Assembly: GCA_029721515.1 (NCBI GenBank)
Contig: CM056563.1
Span: 24,447,954-24,511,953, forward strand
From: Synanceia verrucosa
Lineage: Eukaryota; Chordata; Actinopteri; Perciformes; Synanceiidae
Reading direction: 5' to 3'
Length of the DNA: 64,000 nucleotides
Part shown: one piece after another, positions 1 to 12,587 of the stretch
Layout: each line of letters begins with the position of its first letter
Position numbering within the stretch: position 1 is the first letter of the stretch
Made by a program: the position numbers and the translations under genes
Notes under the pieces: model-generated
Database searches by the model: none
What the model was told of the DNA's origin: nothing
What the model saw: only the letters and a program-made list of their open reading frames with translations

Positions 1-2188
1 TGAGTAAAGTCTAAATTCTCTGATTGCAGCTTCTTGAATGTGAATATTTCCAGGTAAAGATTAAATTAGATTTTCCTTTATTTGTCCCACAAACAGGTAA
101 ATTTTCATCTTTCAGAGTGACGTCACAAGAAGGACCTATAAAAAATAAAAATAAGCACACGAGTAGAAAAACAAACAAGTGGAGAAATGATAAACAATAT
201 AATGAAGGACTAAATAAAAATGCATAAGTTAAACTGAATATCTGTGAGAGATTTGAGGAGGTGCTGGCCTTCAAAAACCAAACAGCTAATCAATGAATCA
301 AGAAAATAATCATCAGCTTAATTGAAATTAATGTTAAAAACATTTAAAGTGTCTCATCTCTGTCAGGTTTGATCATCTACCTTTATCTAGCTCTTTATGT
401 TAGAACAGATTTTTCTTCTCATAAAATCAGATTGATTTATAAAACAAAGGCTCCTGTCTCGTAGCTTTCTCTAAATCACAGTCTTCTGCTCCTTCAGGTC
501 AAGTCTTTAATGTTTTCAATCAGCTGCAGTGATGGAGACTCGATCTGACCACGTCCTGAGGCGACGGGGCTCGTTGACCTCCACTCTGTGGGCACCGTGC
601 GAAGTAAATGACCTGTCCACGGTCCATGATTACCAGCGATGCAGAAAGAGTGTGCTGGCCTTGATAAAAAAAAAAAAAAAAAAGAATAAATAAAAAAAGG
701 CAGAGTCGTCCTCGGAGCTCTGTTGTCTCGTTAATTAGCTTCATGTTGTGATGAGCCTCCACCCACGACCGTGCAGCCTCCTCCCTGCTCTGCGACTCAT
801 CATGAGGGGCTAATGGGACTCCAGCTCTAATAATCCACCTCTCATTTCCATCTCTATCTTCTTATCTTATCAGCTTTTCACCACGTTCTAGATGGAGATC
901 CAACACTGCTGCAGTCACTTATTGAAATGTCATTTCACAAAAATATTTTTTTAATATTATATTATATTTATTTTATAGTTTGGTGTGACGAATATAATCT
1001 AGGGCTGTCAAATCAAATTTATTTATATAGCCCTTTACAATATCCGAAAGGTACACACAGTGCTTCACAATAAAGCCATAAAACTAAAATAAAATATTAA
1101 TATTAATAATAAAATTAAAAGCCGTTCCATTTGTAAAAAAAACTAAAAACAAATTCAGATCACCTAAAACAAGACTGCCCTAGTCAGAGTTAAAAAACAA
1201 TTAAACTTATTTAAAATGTTTAATCTGATTAATCATAGGTTGTTGTGGATTAATTTAGATTAATCTCGATTAAAAATTATTCAGTTTGAATCTATATTAA
1301 TCGTGTTTAATTTTTCATGAGCAAACAGAAAGAAGGGAATATATCTGTTTATTAAACACCTTCAACAGTTACACCCTGTGAAATATCATTTATTTATTCT
1401 GTCCATAGTCGAACATCCGCTGCAATACATTTGTTCATTTCCTGTTTATATATATTCAGTATTTACCTTTGTTGTAAATTTATATTTGTATATAAGGCAT
1501 TTTTATTCTTTTCTCCGTATTTTCTATTCTAAGACTCTTTTACTTATTTTCCAGTGCAGTGAGAGAAGTTTGAATTAAAACCATGGTAAAGGTCATGATT
1601 AGAGACGCTCTGATGTATCAGCCAGTACCTAAAGTACTGATGTGATACTGGTGATAAATTAATAATCTGTGTGTCTCTATGTGTGGAAGTGACTGGGATT
1701 AATTCTTATTATTATTTTATGTGTGACTTAATCAACGTTGAAGCTTTTCATGATGAATTAAATGTCTTTTCGGTCCCAATCTGATGATTGAGCCTCACTG
1801 ATGAAAGGATTTACAGTATATTTATTCAGTATTATGAACTGGGTGTCTGTGGTCCCAGTGAAAGAAGCTGTATTAATGTATTAATGCTTTTCTGTGTTGT
1901 AATCACGCAAATAAATAATTCAGAACCGTGGACACAAGTCTGAAAACGTGAGGCTCATGAACATAGAAATTGATTTTTTTGTTTTCGCTCAAATAAATTA
2001 TAAATCAACCAGGACCAAAACAAACATCACAAATATAGATGATAATTCATTTAATTGTTATCATTGGTTAATTCAGGTTATTGATGTAACAGGAATTTAA
2101 TATATGTGGTATGTAAACACAGAATTTAAGTTTTAATGATCTATCAGGATGTCTGGATTTTATTTTTATGATCTGTTTTTCTTCACAG
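1..2188 (+). other. gas7 intron sequence, left end of window
   Basis: No coding exon is recognised here. There is an A-rich run near 667-700. A patch at about 1000-1330 starts with a TAGGGCTGTCAAA motif like hAT-type ends and contains a teleost-like AAATTTATTTATATAGCCC repeat plus several GATTAAT motifs. A perfect TGACGTCA palindrome is at 118-125, with no promoter seen around it. Upstream gas7 exons are presumably off the left edge. Confidence 0.5.
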
Positions 2189-5100
2189 CTCCACAGCGAG
2201 GTGGAAAAACCTCTGCTGACCTTCAGAGGCGACAACTTCAAGAAGGACCTGAAAAAGTACGACCATCACATCGCCGACCTCAGGAAGCAGCTGGCGAGTC
2301 GCTACGCCAGCGTGGAGAAGGTACCCATACCACCTTTAGACCAGCACTGCTTCCTGTCATTCCTGACAGCCACAGTTACACATCAGTAACGCCTACACAG
2401 TGTTTTCTTCACTTCTTCCCACCTGCTGAAGATTCATTTCATTTCATGAATGAAGTCAGAGTTTATCGCTCATATAAAAAGTGATTTCCAGCCAAAAACA
2501 AACGTTTGGCTCCGTCTTTAAATGACCTGATCCGTGGGTTTTAGGTCGACTCCATCCCACGTGGTTTCTTTTAGTTGTTGTCTCTTGAAGAAAAAGAGAT
2601 TTTCTTGACTCCTAGTGCATGTTTACCTTCCTAACACTTCACCACCAGCAGAGAGGAAGAGTCAGTGATGCAGATTAAGAAAAGATCAGCATCCTGTAAG
2701 AGACGTAGGACCAGCAGATGAGAGGATTCTTATTGTTCTCCTCTCAGGCCCGTAAAGCTCTGGCCGACCGGCAGAAAGACCTGGAGGTGAAGACCCAGCA
2801 GCTGGAGATCAAACTGAGCAACAAGACGGAGGAGGACATCAAGAAGGCCAGGAGGAAATCCACACAAGCAGGTCAGAAGCTTTAGATGACAGTGTGGAGC
2901 AGATTATTTCTATTCAATGTGTCATCGTAACTGCACCGAGACAGAAAAAAACACTCTGAGTTTCACTTCAAACCAACATTTTTTTCTGTGTCTCTGTTTT
3001 TAAAAGAAACTGGAAGGACTGAACCATCTGAGTGCTTTTATTTTTCCATCATTGTTCTCATTATCAGTGAACAACTTTACATGTGAACTTTAAAATGGTA
3101 TTTTTAACATATGTATTATTAATTACTGCCGCCAAGGTTATGTTTTACCAGGGTTTATTTATTTGTTTGAAATGTTCAGGATTGGCTGGAAGTGGTCTAA
3201 CTTAAAACTGATTAAGCTTTGGTGGTGATATTGAATCAGATCCGATCACCACCAAAGCTTAATCAGTTTTAAGTTAGGCCACTTCCAGCCAATCCTGAAA
3301 ATTTCATCAAAAACCGTCCATAACTGTTTGAGTTACTTTGCAAACCAACAAACAAATAAACAAGCCCCGGTGAAAATATGGCGGCGGGGGTAACTTTAAA
3401 TAAAAAAAGGTCTGCGCTCTCTGAGTGCTTTTCTAGTTTTATAATACTTTAAATAATATTGAGCCTGCTGCGATTTGAGAATTGTTTTATCATTAACTAA
3501 AGTGTTTGATGAGAAGACTGACTCTCATGTCTGTTCAGTAAATAAGTGGCTGAAGCCGGCAGCCAGTTAGCTTAGCTTAGCTTAGCTTAGCTTAGCATAA
3601 ATCCTGGAGGAAACCGCTCTAGCCTGGCTCTCCTCACAGGTGATAAAATCCACCTCCCAGCTACTCTGAATATTTCTGTCTCTATCTGAACAATAACCTC
3701 AGTTTAAAACGACGGTTGGAAACATGTCAACAAACCGCCAAATTAACTTCACATCACTATAAACATTCATCAACACCATCTGCAAGGAAAAAAACAAACC
3801 CACAAAGAATTGATGGATTAATTTCTGCACCTTTTTTCATGATAATCTCATGAGTCATTTCTGTTTGTGTTACTGTCTCTTCAGACAGGACTAAAACACT
3901 GGTATGGGATATAATGATTTAATTTGGAGGTGAAGCTAATTATTGTAGGTTAATGCTTTGCTTAATGTGTTTGACTTTGTAATCAGAGAAGAGATGATGT
4001 TGTAAATGTTCCTCTGAGCAGAGAGAAAAGCTGTTAATCGTCCACAGCTCTGATCAGATCAGAGTTTCTCGCTGTTATCTTCTAATATCTCAGTTTAAGT
4101 TGAGAGGGATGAGATAAAAGTGACAGAAATGCTGCAGATCCTTTAACGAATTAAAACGGTTTCATTCAAAGGAAATCTGAGCAGTCAAGGTTTTTAGTAT
4201 TGATTTGAAAATATCAAATCTGTCTTCATGTTTGTCTCAGAAATGTGCAGCAAAGACACAGACAAAAAAAACATTTAGTTTTGAATTTAAGGAACAATAA
4301 AACCAGGTTGAACCGGGTTCGAATCCCGGCCCGGGGCCTTTCTGTGTGGAGTTTGCATGTTCTCCTCATGTCTGCGTGGGTTCTCTCTGGTACTCCGGCT
4401 TCCTCCCACCATCCAAAAACATGTTAACTAGGTTAATTGGCTAATTTAAATTGACCGTAGGTGTGAATGTGAGTGTGAGTGGTTGTCTGTCTCTATGTGT
4501 CCTGTGATGAACTGGACACTTGTCCAGGGTGTACCCTGCCTTCCGCCCTAAGACAGCTGGGATAGACTCCAGCGCCCTCTGCTGCTCTTTCATGGTGCTT
4601 CTCCGTCACAGATTAAATATCACTAATAACAGACACACAGAGCTGATAAAAATATGATTTAAAGATGAAACGCTGCTTATTTCTCTGTCTGTCCTCCAGG
4701 AGACGACCTGATGCGCTGCGTCGATCTGTACAACCAAACCCAGTGCAAGTGGTTCGAAGAGATGGTCACAACCAGCATGGTGAGCGTCATCGTTATTAAT
4801 GATCATTATTCAGATTAATTACAGTGGGTTTCCTTCTTCTCTGTGTCTGTGAACAGGATGTCAACAGGACGACTTCTTTTAACAGCTTTGTTTTTCTCCA
4901 AAATCTCAAATCTGTGAATTTTGTGAATTTCTGTTGTTGAGCAGTTTGTTCTTAATTTATCAAATCAAACGAAAAGTCTTTATTGTCGTCATAAAACACT
5001 GTAAAATTTAAAAGGGAATTGACCCTAAAAATAATTAACAAAAATAATTGCAGCATGTAGCATAACAAACTGTATATTTTTATTTATTTGCAAAAAAGAA

Positions 5101-7136
5101 GAAATTACAGTTTATCCTATGGAGTAATTTCAGAAATTACAGTGTATGTGATATAATATCCATCTATTTTAAAGAAAACACGGTGTAGAAAATAACACTA
5201 TAATGTACTGTATGTATAAGTATGTCATTCATTATTCTGTATTAATCTTTATTTTATTCTCATCTAATGCAGCTCAGGTTACATTAACAGCAGTAATACA
5301 GCTACTCTTCTAAATACGTTGATTTAAGGAGACAAAAATAATATTCATGGAGAGAATTAGTAGTTAGATGTTGCTGTTATTATTGGCTCACGTGCAGCAG
5401 CAGTGAAAGGTTTGTTTCCTCCTCAGGAGCTGGAGAAGCTGGAGGTGGAGCGGATCGAGTGGATTCAGCAGCATCTCCGTCAGTACACGACTCTGAGACA
5501 CGAGACGGACATGTTCAACCAGAGCGTGAGTTTCCTTTTCACTTCATCTTTACTGCACTGCTGCAGACTGTCACTGTTAGGACTGTTCTGATTCTCCAGC
5601 AGTAATAATGCCTTTTATTTATCTGACTGTGGTGTTTGATTTCATTACCTCCACCAAGGTGCTCATGTTTTCACCAGGGTTTGTTTGTTTGTTTGTTTGA
5701 AAAATAACTCAAAAAGTTATGGACGGATTTTGATGACATTTTCAGGATTGGTCAGAAGTGGCCTAACTTAAAACTGATTTGTTTTTGGTGGTGATCAGAT
5801 CCAATTCAAGGTCATAAAGGTCAAATGAAAGGTCACACCATAGTATTGTACGGGAGATTTCACATATTTCTGAACAATTTTCAGCCAATCGTCACCTAAT
5901 GTGGTAAATAAACTAATACAGGAATCCAGAAGTCACAGATTCAGTTTGAACAAGATCAGTAAAAGGTCAAGGTCAACAAGGTCAAATATGCGTTTTTAAC
6001 CATAACTTCATGTAGGAAGGAGCTAGAGGAACCGGTCTCAAAATATCCAGAAAAGAATTCTCAATTTACAATATTAAAATTTAAAAATCTCCGAGCTTTT
6101 CTAGTTGCATTTGCCATCAAAAAAAGTCAATTTCTTGTCCTTTGTTAGTCCATTTTGTAAATATTTATTATTATTATTATTCTATTATTTCATTAGTGTT
6201 GTGTATTTGTTTTTTTTCTCTTACTATAACTAATACTATAACTAATTTTAAGAACATGAGAGCAAAATTATCAGTTTAAAGTGAAATGATAGAGGGAAAA
6301 AAATAAATACAGGCCAGTATATTGTTATTTTTTTTTAATCATTTTGGTGATCGTCACAGTGCGTCAGAGAGGTAAAATTTACTGTTTTCTGACTGGAGTT
6401 TGGTGGCTTTCAGGAGCACATATTAAGTATCTGTTTTGTATGTTAATTAATAATAATTATTGTCCCAATCAATGTTGATTTTATTTGTCATATGATAGGG
6501 GTGGGTATTGGCGAGGACTTCACGATACATATTGCGATACTTGAGCCACGATACGATGCATTATTGAGATATATTATGACATTCTACATAGATTACTAAG
6601 AAATTTAAAATGCAGCTTAAAATACAAGTTGTACATACATATATGTATCGATATTAAGAAATTGAAAATCAATATTATATCAGAATTAAAAGAATTTCGA
6701 TATATTGTGATATTGATTTTTTTTTTCTTAGACCTTTATTTGAACCAGGTAAGTCAGTTAGAACTAATTCTCATTTACAACGGCGACCTGAGTGAAAATG
6801 GCGTGACAATACAAACATTATAAAATAATTATAAGAATAATTTTTCCCACACATATAGTCACTAAACGAGTGTCACACCTGAAAGAAATGAGCGCGTCCC
6901 TCCAGGTGATGTTTCCTCAGCTTGAGTCAAACTGAAGACTTGAGAACAGACCGGCCTTCCTTCTGTCGCTGTCCTCTGAGGTAGAACCAGTGAAGCCTCA
7001 TCTTGTGCTGATGTGTGTGCAGACGGTGGAGCCGGTGGACCAGCTGCTGCAGAACGTGGATCCAGCCAAAGACAGAGAGCTGTGGGTGAAGGAGAACCAC
7101 ACCGGCCAGGTCCGACCCGTGGATATGGACATCTAG
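2189..7136 (+). CDS. gas7: GAS7 C-terminal half (F-BAR domain), last five coding exons
   Basis: Growth arrest-specific 7 is an F-BAR protein that binds membrane and actin and promotes neurite outgrowth. Coding exons are 2189-2320, 2748-2871, 4700-4779, 5427-5525 and 7023-7136, each with AG/GT borders and matching phases, ending in TAG. Together they give 182 residues, starting LHSEVEKPLLTF and ending VRPVDMDI. Conserved blocks include DHHIADLRKQLASRYASVEK, KSTQAGDDLMRCVDLYNQ and RHETDMFNQSTVEPVDQLL, close to what I recall of the human GAS7 tail. The segment is charged and helical, as expected of the distal F-BAR coiled coil. The N-terminal SH3/WW exons and the start of the F-BAR lie left of the window. 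No damage is seen. Introns carry repeats at 3.1-3.4, 4.3-4.6 and 5.6-5.8 kb. Identity rests on recalled family sequence. Confidence 0.95.
3131..3397. mobile_element. Fold-back MITE-like element with near-perfect 61-bp hairpin
   Basis: The element has imperfect terminal inverted repeats: ttactgccgccaaggttatg at the left and the reverse complement of the ggcgggggtaac end at the right. Inside it, 3169-3229 and 3245-3305 are inverted copies with only two mismatches over 61 bp, separated by a 15-nt loop. Related copies at 41640-41872 and 5640-5830 lack the long internal palindrome, so the left arm looks like an inverted duplication of the right half. It is non-coding and sits in a gas7 intron. Confidence 0.75.
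3535..3665 (+). repeat. TTAGC-rich interspersed repeat
   Basis: A TTAGC tandem run (about six TTAGC units around 3567-3597) is followed by a segment ending in aaccgctctagcctggctct. Related sequence occurs at 32385-32470 and 40375-40460, so this is a dispersed repeat and not a single-locus microsatellite. It lies in a gas7 intron. No function is apparent. Confidence 0.6.
4305..4590 (+). mobile_element. SINE-like interspersed repeat with tRNA-type B box
   Basis: The sequence contains GGTTCGAATCCCGGCC, a match to the tRNA B-box consensus. It is followed by a body with GTGTGGAGTTTGCATGTTCT and the end GCTGGGATAGACTCCAGCGC. I recognise this body as a widespread teleost interspersed repeat. The family name is uncertain: it could be a tRNA-derived SINE or part of a larger element. 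No intact tRNA cloverleaf can be drawn, so it is not called a tRNA gene. Confidence 0.6.
5640..5830. mobile_element. Partial copy of the 3.2-kb MITE family
   Basis: It begins ttacctccaccaaggtgctc and includes a (GTTT)n run, ataactcaaaaagttatgga and gaagtggcctaacttaaaac. These motifs are shared with the elements at 3131-3397 and 41640-41872. Only one terminus is evident, so the copy is truncated or decayed. It lies in the last gas7 intron. Confidence 0.6.
6495..6735. repeat. Probable interspersed repeat (cacgatac/gcgatac motif)
   Basis: The stretch begins ggggtgggtattggcgagga and carries several GATAC/CGATA repeats (cacgatacatattgcgatac, acgatacgatgcattattg). It resembles a common fish interspersed element, probably a non-autonomous DNA transposon. 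This assignment is from memory only. It lies in the last gas7 intron. Confidence 0.35.
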
Positions 7137-8663
7137 AGCGACCTGACCCGGGATCAGCCGCTCTGTGTTCAGTATTACAACCCCTCTGCTGACACTGATC
7201 CAGGGACAGCGCATGTTCAGGCTCTGCCTGGAACAACAGCAGGAAACAGGAAGTGGATCAAAGTACCAGCATGTTCCTCCGAAATTTAACCCTCTCATAA
7301 TCAATGCCATCCAACATATTCTGCTGTTTACCTGTTGTAAAGTCGACACTATTAGGAAAAAAAATAGATGTATTTTGAATCATTTAGTTTAGCTTCAATC
7401 AAAAAAAATTCTGCTTTATTGATATTACCTTTATTTTCGATACGGATATTGAAGCATATTGAGATCTTAGACTGAATATGATATATTTTCATATTTTGCT
7501 GGTTCATTTTGGTGGAAGTGCATGTTTTGAATAGCTTGCTTTGTTTCCTCTGTATGTGGAGAGCTGCACAATTTGTGGAACAATGATGGTCGTCGTTGGT
7601 GTGGTTCATTGAAGGTATTCTGCATCTCATAAGCGACAGGATTCAGGAGATTTTTCTCACACAAACAAAAAAATGCCAATTTTCCGCCGTGTACAGCGTT
7701 AATATCCACTAACCTCAATTGTTTAAGAAAAACACACACATAGTGTTTAGGAATTGTGAGGAAGTGCGAACACTTGTGGTTTAGGCCGGGGTCTGTTGTG
7801 GATCAGTGTGGAGGGAAAAGGTGGTCCAAGTTACACTGAAACACCTTTTAGTGCCTAACGGTTATATACCTGGATTATATACCTGGAATGTCCTTGACGT
7901 ATTCTACTGCATCACTGTACATTTGTACATACAGGCTCGATGTATTTTGCTGTCAGATGTTTAACAGGCTGTCGTGATCTTCGAGGCCGACGAGGTGTTT
8001 GTACTGTACACTGTAGTTTGTTTTATTTTGGTAAATGTACAGAGGATATCTTCAGGACGGAGCTTGAGAGCAGAAAACAAAATTCCAGCTTCATTATTGA
8101 TCTTTAATCCAGATGACATCATCCAGACGAACTGCATGAACGGTGTCTGTTTACATGTGTGTGTCTGTCTTTGTCTACATTTTGTCTGGATTTATTTGGA
8201 TTATTACCTTTCTGTGGATGTCTGTTTTTTTTCTTTTTATAAATTTCACAAAAGCACGAAGCCAATCAAATACAGATTAATCCTAATCCAGCTGCTGGGC
8301 ACAAGAAAAGAATTGCTATAAAATCTATATATATAAATGCTTAGCTGCCTTATCAGCAATGTTAAAAACATTATTTTTGCGTTAAATGAAAAATACGTTG
8401 TCTTTTATTTCAGGCTTCATGCGCAGGTTTAAATAGCAGAGGTTTTATCAGTGTGTGTGTCAATGTTGTGCACTAAATGTACCGAGTTATTACGTTCTGA
8501 CTAAATGTTCAGTGGTTTCATGATGACGTAACGGTTGAGTTTACTTCCCTTCTGTGATTAACATTTTCATAACGTGCATTCAAATCCTCATGTTTTACCA
8601 GTGTTTGATCATAGGTGACCTCTGTCCAGACGGTGTACTGTGGAATGCAGTGTCCAAAATAAA
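7137..8663 (+). other. gas7: gas7 3' UTR with poly(A) signal
   Basis: About 1.5 kb follows the gas7 stop without further coding. A canonical AATAAA lies at 8658-8663 (in ccaaaataaatctcc), followed by a T/G-rich stretch, so this is the probable 3' end of the mRNA. Open frames on the minus strand at 6.9-7.7 kb are shadows with no recognisable domain. The extent of the UTR is inferred. Confidence 0.55.
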
Positions 8664-11263
8664 TCTCCTCTTTGTTTGAAAAATTTAATATCACGGTGCG
8701 TCGTTATGTAACTGTGTAATGGGAGGTAGTAGTAATGTTTCATCAGCCAGAACTTTTGATCTCCAGTCAGTTTACAGGCTAGAGAAGGCTGGAAGCCTCA
8801 GGTTTATGGGCTCAGATTCTTCACGTAATTTTAATATTATAAAATAAAATTAAAAAAAATACGAAACCCTGCGTCACCCCATAATAATGTATGTGCTGTC
8901 TCTTAAAGGTAAAACTATTTAAAGCTATATGCAAAAATTAGAAAACGCTTGTTAACAGTCGTCTGAAGTACCATTACATCGTTTGACTTGGTTGGTGTCA
9001 TTGTTTTGGTTTTGTCACTAAACAAGCTAACGTTTAGTCAAATAAAATCCGTAACAACATAGTTTGATTCAGACAGATTTGAAGCTAAACAAGCTAAGCT
9101 TAGCCTGCTAGCCGCAACTGAGCTACATGACACAGATTTAGCAATGGAGCTTTGTAAGTAACCCCAGCTGAAAAAAATGTTTTACACAAAGGAAAAGCTA
9201 GTTAATTTACAAGATAGTCTGTAATATATCACCATATATAATTTCAACAGACCTAATGATTATATATATTTCACATGTTTAGCGGTGACGTTAGCCTGTC
9301 AGACAGGAAGTAAACTCGCTCCGGTTTGAAAGATAAAACCAAACTGCGGTCTTCACAACCTGTGGCTTTTATGTTTCCGTGGAGTTTGTGTTTGAGTCTT
9401 GGTTGTGGCTGGTGGCGTTCGTTTGTTGGCGTTAGTGGACTCCATGTCTGACGGACCGTTAGCATTGTTAGCTATCCATGTAGCTTAGCTGACGTCACGT
9501 CTGTTGGACGTTCAATTCACCTTAAAAGCAATCTACAGACGGAAACTGAGTCCGTTCACACGTTAACAATGCAAAGTGACTTATTCATGTAAGTTGTTGC
9601 ATATTGTACCTTTTAATGAGGAGGGGCATAAATTCAACACATTAGTGAGCCTCAACGATTCTTTAAAAAAAAGCCTTCAAATAAATGTCGACAAAAACAA
9701 GCCAAAACATCCCTTTCATTAAGTACCCTCACATCTAATGCTAATATTATATTCTATCTTGCCTAAGTATATTCACAACTAAACAACACAATGTTCCTTC
9801 ACTGAGCCACTTTATCCCAACCAGACACCTGAAGTAAGTCCTATTTGTCTCCGTTGACCTTCATCTCCTAATCGGATCGGCTGCTGCAGGCGGATTGTTA
9901 ACCTGAGCCTAATTCCTCTCATAAGGAGCTCTCCTCCTGACTTCCTCGCTATCAACCTAATGAATGAATGAATGAAGTGTGAACAAACATGGCTGCCAGA
10001 CGTGAGCGACTAAACTGGCTTTCAATGGGGGGGATCAGTTCAGCTTCACAAAACCAGAGAGTGAATAGAAAGATGAATAGAAACCTTTCCCTAAAAAAAA
10101 AAAATTAAAACCAATTCTACGTAATTTTCACTTTCCTTGACTTGAGATAAGTGTATGTTCTTTCTTAAGCAAATAAATGTGAGTTATAGGTCATAACCAC
10201 ATGAAAACACCTGCATTGAAAGGCTGCAGAGACAATAGTTTCTGCTACCCTGATTAGCTCGGGTAGTTAGCATTTAGCCTGACATGTTTGTTTCTCCTTG
10301 GTGCCTATTTTAGTTGCTGACCTAATAAATTCACGTTCAGGTTAATACAAAATACGTAATTTGGATATCTCAGACAGTAGTTACTGTTAACCTGACTAGC
10401 GTTTAGCTGGACTGGCTTATCTGGTGTAGCATCTGTAGCTAAATGGCTTTTATTAAATGTCGTCACTGACTTTGTCGAAAACGAAAATGTGTTCATTTGA
10501 GTGGACCGGAGCAGCTGTCCTGTCTGTTGAGCTAATGAATACATCTTTAATTCAATACAAAATAAGTGATTTAAAGGAATCTCAATCACATGAAAACACT
10601 TGAATTTCACTTAAGCTAGCTTGGCTAGTTAGCATTTAGCCGGACTAGCTCATCTAGAGTTACTTCTTTTTCTCTCCATTATAATTTGGTATTCATCCAT
10701 TGTCTAAACTCGTTTAAACTCAGTTACTAAGGTGTTAGAGCACCAAAATGGACGTAACAGTTACAGGAAGTAGGAATTTAGGTAAATTAGCTTTGGCTAA
10801 AGCTAGCTAGTGAGATAACCATAACTAGCAAGAGCTGCAGTTTAATAACTTGTTAGAAAAGTTGGAACAAAATATGTGATTCAAAATATCTAAGCCACAT
10901 AACATCGTGGTTTTGGGTTGTGGCTGTAATTCTATGCTAACATGCTAAAACTGTTTTTTTGTTGACTCCACGTTTGATACAGACAGACCCACAGTGCATC
11001 TGCACAAAGATTCAAACTCAGGTCTTTAATTACCAAGAGTTTCCCAGCTTTGTTTTTCTCGTATGAAATGCAATTATTATATTTAAAAGCTTTCTGGGTA
11101 CAAAGACAAAAAAAATCCAACACAGTTCGTCTGTTTGCTCAGACCGAAAAAAAATTGACAAAATATAAAAAGAGAGAGACGTGGCTCAAGCAGCCACATG
11201 GTGTTAATATGGAAAGAGAAAATAAAAGTCTTAAAATCACTTAAAGGGGCTTTAGCTGGTGTA
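8664..11263. other. gas7-rcvrn intergenic region
   Basis: No coding exon is recognised between the gas7 3' end and the rcvrn stop codon. The two genes converge. The region contains TTAGC-rich degenerate repeats (listed separately at 10255-10930) and a perfect TGACGTCA palindrome at 9490-9497. Minus-strand open frames at 9.3, 10.3 and 10.9 kb have no recognisable domains. Confidence 0.5.
10255..10930. repeat. Degenerate TTAGC-rich repeat array
   Basis: Similar segments recur: agttagcatttagcctgaca near 10265, tagcgtttagctggactggc near 10397 and agttagcatttagccggact near 10629. A second shared motif is acaaaatacgtaattt near 10347, acaaaataagtgattt near 10557 and acaaaatatgtgattc near 10868. The spacing is irregular, roughly 200-310 bp, so this is an old diverged array or nested insertions of one family. 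Confidence 0.45.
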
Positions 11264-12468
11264 TTATTGCCTCTTCTCTTTCAGCTTGTCTTTAATTTTC
11301 TGAGGTTCGTCGTACTGAATCAGCCGCAGGATGTCCTTGTTGTTCATCACGCCCTGAATAAATTCTCCCTCTGAGATTTTATCTGGGAAAAGATGGAAAA
11401 CAGTAAAGTAGAAGATCAGGAACAGAAGCTCTGCAGGAATAAATAGAGTAAATTTTCTTACCGTTGTCCTTCTTCCCAAAGAATTCCCAGATTTTTTCGG
11501 CCCTTTTCTCCGGTGTGTTTTCATCCTCTGGGAGGTTCTTCTGGTCGTCGACAGGAATCATGTTGAATATCGACTGCATGAGAGTAATAGTCCAACAAAT
11601 CATACGTTAAGCTCATAAAATGCTTCAGAATATCTAGAATCCATGTACTTCAGAAAGTGAGTCCTTTATACGGCCTTATAGCTGCTTTCAGCTGCTCAAA
11701 TATGACGACTTGCTGCTTTTCTTTGTTTCTTAAATTAAACATCTTGAGCCATTAAAAATGACAGTATTATTAGGGGATTATTTAAGAAAATAACCATGTA
11801 GTGGAGGCTGGTTGTTATTATTCTATTTATAAGGATAATAGTATTATTATGAATAATATTTTTTGTTTAGATTACATGTATTCTTGAGAGAATAAAGGAC
11901 ATAAATAATTATATATTTCTGTCTTATGGAAGAAAAACCATCTCGTTTTCAAGGTTTATCTGTGTGAAAAGCTTTTGGAAAAAGACTGAATGGAGTCTCA
12001 CAGCAGGGATAAATGAATCACGTCAAATACTTCAGGTTGTCATGCTGTTTTCTGCACCACTGCGATGAAAGAAGAAGGAAGAAGTACCCTAACGATCTCT
12101 AGGATTTCGTTTTTGCTGATGGTGCCGTTGCCGTCCACGTCGTACAGGGCGAAGGCCCACTCCAGCTTCTGCAGAGTCTTTCCGCCGGACGTGAGGTGCA
12201 ACGCCACGATGTACTCCTTAAAGTCCAGCGTGCCGTCAGCGTTGGTGTCGAAGCTCCTGAACACGTGGCGAGCGTACTCCGTGGGATCGGCGTTTGGGAA
12301 AAAGCTAGCATAGATGCCCTCGAACTGCTGCTTGCTGATCTTCCCGCCGGGGCACTCCTTCAGGAAGGACTGGTACCAGGTGCAGAGCTCCGTCTCAGAG
12401 TATTTGGTGTTGGATTTCAGTTCCTCCAGGAGCTCCTTTGACAAAGCGCTGCTCTTGGTGTTGCCCAT
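11264..12468 (-). CDS. rcvrn: Recoverin (photoreceptor neuronal calcium sensor), complete
   Basis: Recoverin is an EF-hand protein of photoreceptors that inhibits rhodopsin kinase when calcium is bound. Minus-strand exons are 12468-12088, 11573-11462 and 11382-11264, giving 203 residues (about 200 is usual). The start MGNTKSSALSKELL has the Gly2 N-myristoylation signal. EF1 is degenerate (KECPGGKISK) and keeps the conserved Cys39. EF2 (DTNADGTLDFKE, about residues 74-85) and EF3 (DVDGNGTISKNE, about 110-121) have full calcium-ligand sets. The tail includes LPEDENTPEKRAEKIW and ILRLIQYDEPQKIKDKL, both diagnostic of recoverin. The first donor is taken at AGG/GTAC, which restores EIVRSIFNMIP. 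Teleosts have several recoverin paralogues and I cannot say which this is. The gene converges on gas7, as the neighbour pair in human 17p13.1 would suggest. Confidence 0.95.
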
Positions 12469-12587
12469 CCTTGCACACTGACTTCCACTGAGGTGAAACT
12501 TCTTCCCGTCCGTTCACTTTCCTGCGTTCGGAGTTAAAATCTGGTCGACTCGCTGTGCTTTGTGTTCGCTCCTCGAGGTGCCAAACG

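Noticed and set aside
1..60. Possible gas7 exon between tgattgcag and gtaaag near 29-54
   Set aside because: Splice-like borders exist, but the encoded peptide does not match the GAS7 sequence expected before LHSEVEKPL.
4305..4345. Possible tRNA gene because of a GGTTCGAATCCC B box
   Set aside because: No A box, anticodon stem or acceptor stem can be paired, and the flanks match a dispersed repeat.
6862..7349. Two overlapping minus-strand frames of 124 and 140 codons
   Set aside because: They are antisense to the last gas7 exon and its GC-rich surroundings, with no recognisable domain.
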